Part shown: one piece after another, positions 6,579 through 7,109 of the stretch
Layout: every line of letters begins with the position of its first letter
Position numbering within the stretch: the stretch's first letter is position 1
Assembly: GCA_900758075.1 (NCBI GenBank)
Contig: CAAEQF010000029.1
Coordinates: 1 to 7,109 of the forward strand
Reading direction: 5' to 3'
Source: Coriobacteriia bacterium
GTDB lineage: Bacteria > Actinomycetota > Coriobacteriia > Coriobacteriales > QAMH01
Length of the DNA stretch: 7,109 bases
Notes under the pieces: model-generated
What the model saw: only the letters and a program-made list of their open reading frames with translations
Database searches by the model: none
What the model was told of the DNA's origin: nothing
Made by a program: the position numbers and the translations under genes

Positions 6579-6600
6579 CGGAGGGACCCCGCACCCTCCG
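6579..6600 (+). terminator. GC-rich hairpin after the amidohydrolase (weak terminator candidate)
   Basis: CGGAGGG (6579-6585) pairs with CCCTCCG (6594-6600) around an 8-base loop, 53 bases after the stop codon. No T-run follows, so it is not a classical intrinsic terminator. It could stabilise the 3' end or act with Rho. Confidence 0.35.
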
Positions 6601-6634
6601 ACACACGCATCGTCTCAAATGGAGTCGAAAATGG

Positions 6635-6693
6635 ACTCAATCGCTGCATTTCCATCCGATTGAGTTAAATTTCGCGGTGTTTTTTAACTCAAT
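6635..6693. repeat. Alternating ACTCAAT/ATTGAGT repeats forming two competing hairpins
   Basis: ACTCAATCG (6635-6643) is complementary to CGATTGAGT (6657-6665), a 9-bp stem with a 13-base loop. The same middle segment, as ATTGAGTTAAA (6659-6669), is also complementary to TTTAACTCAAT (6683-6693), an 11-bp stem with a 13-base loop. The two stems cannot form together. A GAGTC/GACTC stem (6622-6626 with 6634-6638) lies just before. A 14-codon ORF (6619-6663), without a good ribosome site, ends within the middle segment. It may be an operator cluster for the antitoxin remnant downstream or an attenuator-like element. Confidence 0.6.
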
Positions 6694-6767
6694 TTGATTT
6701 AGCAACTGCTAGCAGATAGGCGTCACGAGCGCAGTACCATTTACGCCAAGCTCCTCAAACAATTCGG

Positions 6768-6977
6768 ATGGGACACTGACGATAGGCCCAGCTGAGGCAA
6801 AGAACTATTTCTCTCGTGTGGCAGCAGAAGTGAACAGGACCCGTAGACCTGTTGCCGTCTCATAACAACAAACCATGGGTCGTCATTCAACCCGCACAGG
6901 ACGCACCAAAGGCCCTGTATATCGCTGTCGACTGTATGAACGAGCACTCCGACGTATTCGAAAAGCCTGCCGGACGA
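6768..6977 (+). pseudogene. Frameshifted Phd/YefM-type antitoxin remnant
   Basis: One frame (codons from 6779) reads TIGPAEAKNYFSRVAAEVNR followed by TRRPVAVS and then TAA at 6863-6865. A second frame (from 6861) continues as HNNKPWVVIQPAQDA and later YIAVDCMNEHSDVFEK. Joined, they resemble a Phd/YefM antitoxin, in which an AxxNF helix is followed by (R)PVVVTRxGKPxxVI and an acidic C-terminal tail. The join fits a 2-bp loss (or net +1) near 6860. The only nearby ATG (6768) is out of frame with the first part and meets a stop at once (TGA 6777-6779), implying a second 1-bp lesion or loss of the start. No toxin gene can be recognised after it. Sequencing error could explain one frameshift but less easily two. 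Antitoxins of this family bind toxins such as Doc or YoeB and repress their own promoter; this copy is probably inactive. Confidence 0.6.
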
Positions 6978-7021
6978 GCGCCGTTCACTAGTGCGCATCG
7001 CTACCGGCAGCGGACTTCTTC

Positions 7022-7087
7022 TCGCGACATAACGCTATCCGCTTTGTCGCGACGGCAATTATCCCCTTGTCTATCAAGCGATAATTG
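7022..7087. repeat. Two adjacent perfect inverted repeats at the right edge
   Basis: TCGCGACA (7022-7029) pairs with TGTCGCGA (7045-7052) across 15 bases. Three bases later CAATTATC (7056-7063) pairs with GATAATTG (7080-7087), and inside it CTTG (7066-7069) pairs with CAAG (7075-7078) around a 5-base loop, extending the second hairpin. The structure could be an operator, a transcript end or a recombination site. The window ends 22 bases later, so its context is hidden. Confidence 0.5.
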
Positions 7088-7109
7088 AGGTACCCGGCGG
7101 GGACTGCAA

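Larger units (their letters stand above)
6527..7109. other. Right-hand region without an intact gene
   Basis: These 583 bp contain no complete gene that I can support. Base composition falls compared with the operon, especially near 6615-6720. From left to right it holds a GC-rich hairpin (6579-6600), alternating ACTCAAT/ATTGAGT repeats (6635-6693), a frameshifted antitoxin remnant (about 6768-6977) and two adjacent inverted repeats (7022-7087). It looks like an accessory or decaying segment between operons. Confidence 0.7.

Noticed and set aside
837..6655. Long open frames on the minus strand opposite the three operon genes (371, 516, 545 and 620 codons)
   Set aside because: They lie fully opposite genes with clear family motifs, have compositions rich in Arg, Asp, Val and His typical of high-GC antisense frames, and show no recognisable domain.
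6852..7088. 78-codon frame as an independent gene
   Set aside because: Its first half is the C-terminal part of the antitoxin in a shifted frame; it starts within the motif at a TTG without a ribosome site, and its last third looks like random sequence crossing the inverted repeats.
7033..7109. Open frame running off the right edge, reading YPLCRDGNYPLVYQAIIEV
   Set aside because: It has no start codon after the TAA at 7030-7032 and only 25 codons. It is protein-like, but too short to assign and could be chance; sequence beyond the window would decide.

Overview
The window looks like chromosomal DNA of a high-GC Gram-positive bacterium. Gene content and G/C-ending codons suggest an actinobacterium of the Coriobacteriia type (Eggerthella/Slackia-like). 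That placement is inference and cannot be proven from 7.1 kb. There are four genes (one cut by the left edge), a repeat-rich divergent intergenic region, and a lower-GC, non-coding-looking right end with the remains of an antitoxin gene.

Layout. Positions 1-479 (minus) hold the N-terminal part of an NhaA-type Na+/H+ antiporter. Positions 480-878 form a 399-bp divergent intergenic region with four copies of TGACARACCGG in exact dyad symmetry at 31-bp spacing, a second motif family (CGTGTCA), a near-consensus sigma70-type promoter and a palindrome over the expected transcription start. Positions 879-3467 (plus) encode an 862-residue fusion: winged HTH, LicC-like nucleotidyltransferase, LicA-like choline/ethanolamine kinase, second LicC-like nucleotidyltransferase. 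Positions 3481-4875 encode an APC permease resembling the ethanolamine-permease branch. Positions 4958-6526 encode a YtcJ-like metal-dependent amidohydrolase. Positions 6527-7109 carry hairpin-forming repeats, a frameshifted Phd/YefM-type antitoxin remnant and two adjacent inverted repeats at the right edge.

How the genes may work together (inference). The three plus-strand genes have the same orientation, with gaps of 13 and 82 bp, and probably form one transcript from the promoter at 801-829. The permease would import ethanolamine, choline or a related amino-alcohol. The fusion protein would phosphorylate it and activate it as a CDP-derivative, the same logic as licA/licB/licC, where the product decorates surface polymers with phosphocholine or phosphoethanolamine. 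Here an APC ethanolamine-permease-like protein takes the place of LicB. The amidohydrolase could release the amino-alcohol from an amide precursor, but nothing in the sequence proves its substrate. The most notable points are the four-domain fusion with two non-identical LicC domains, the transporter replacement, and the symmetric operator-like array in front of the operon.
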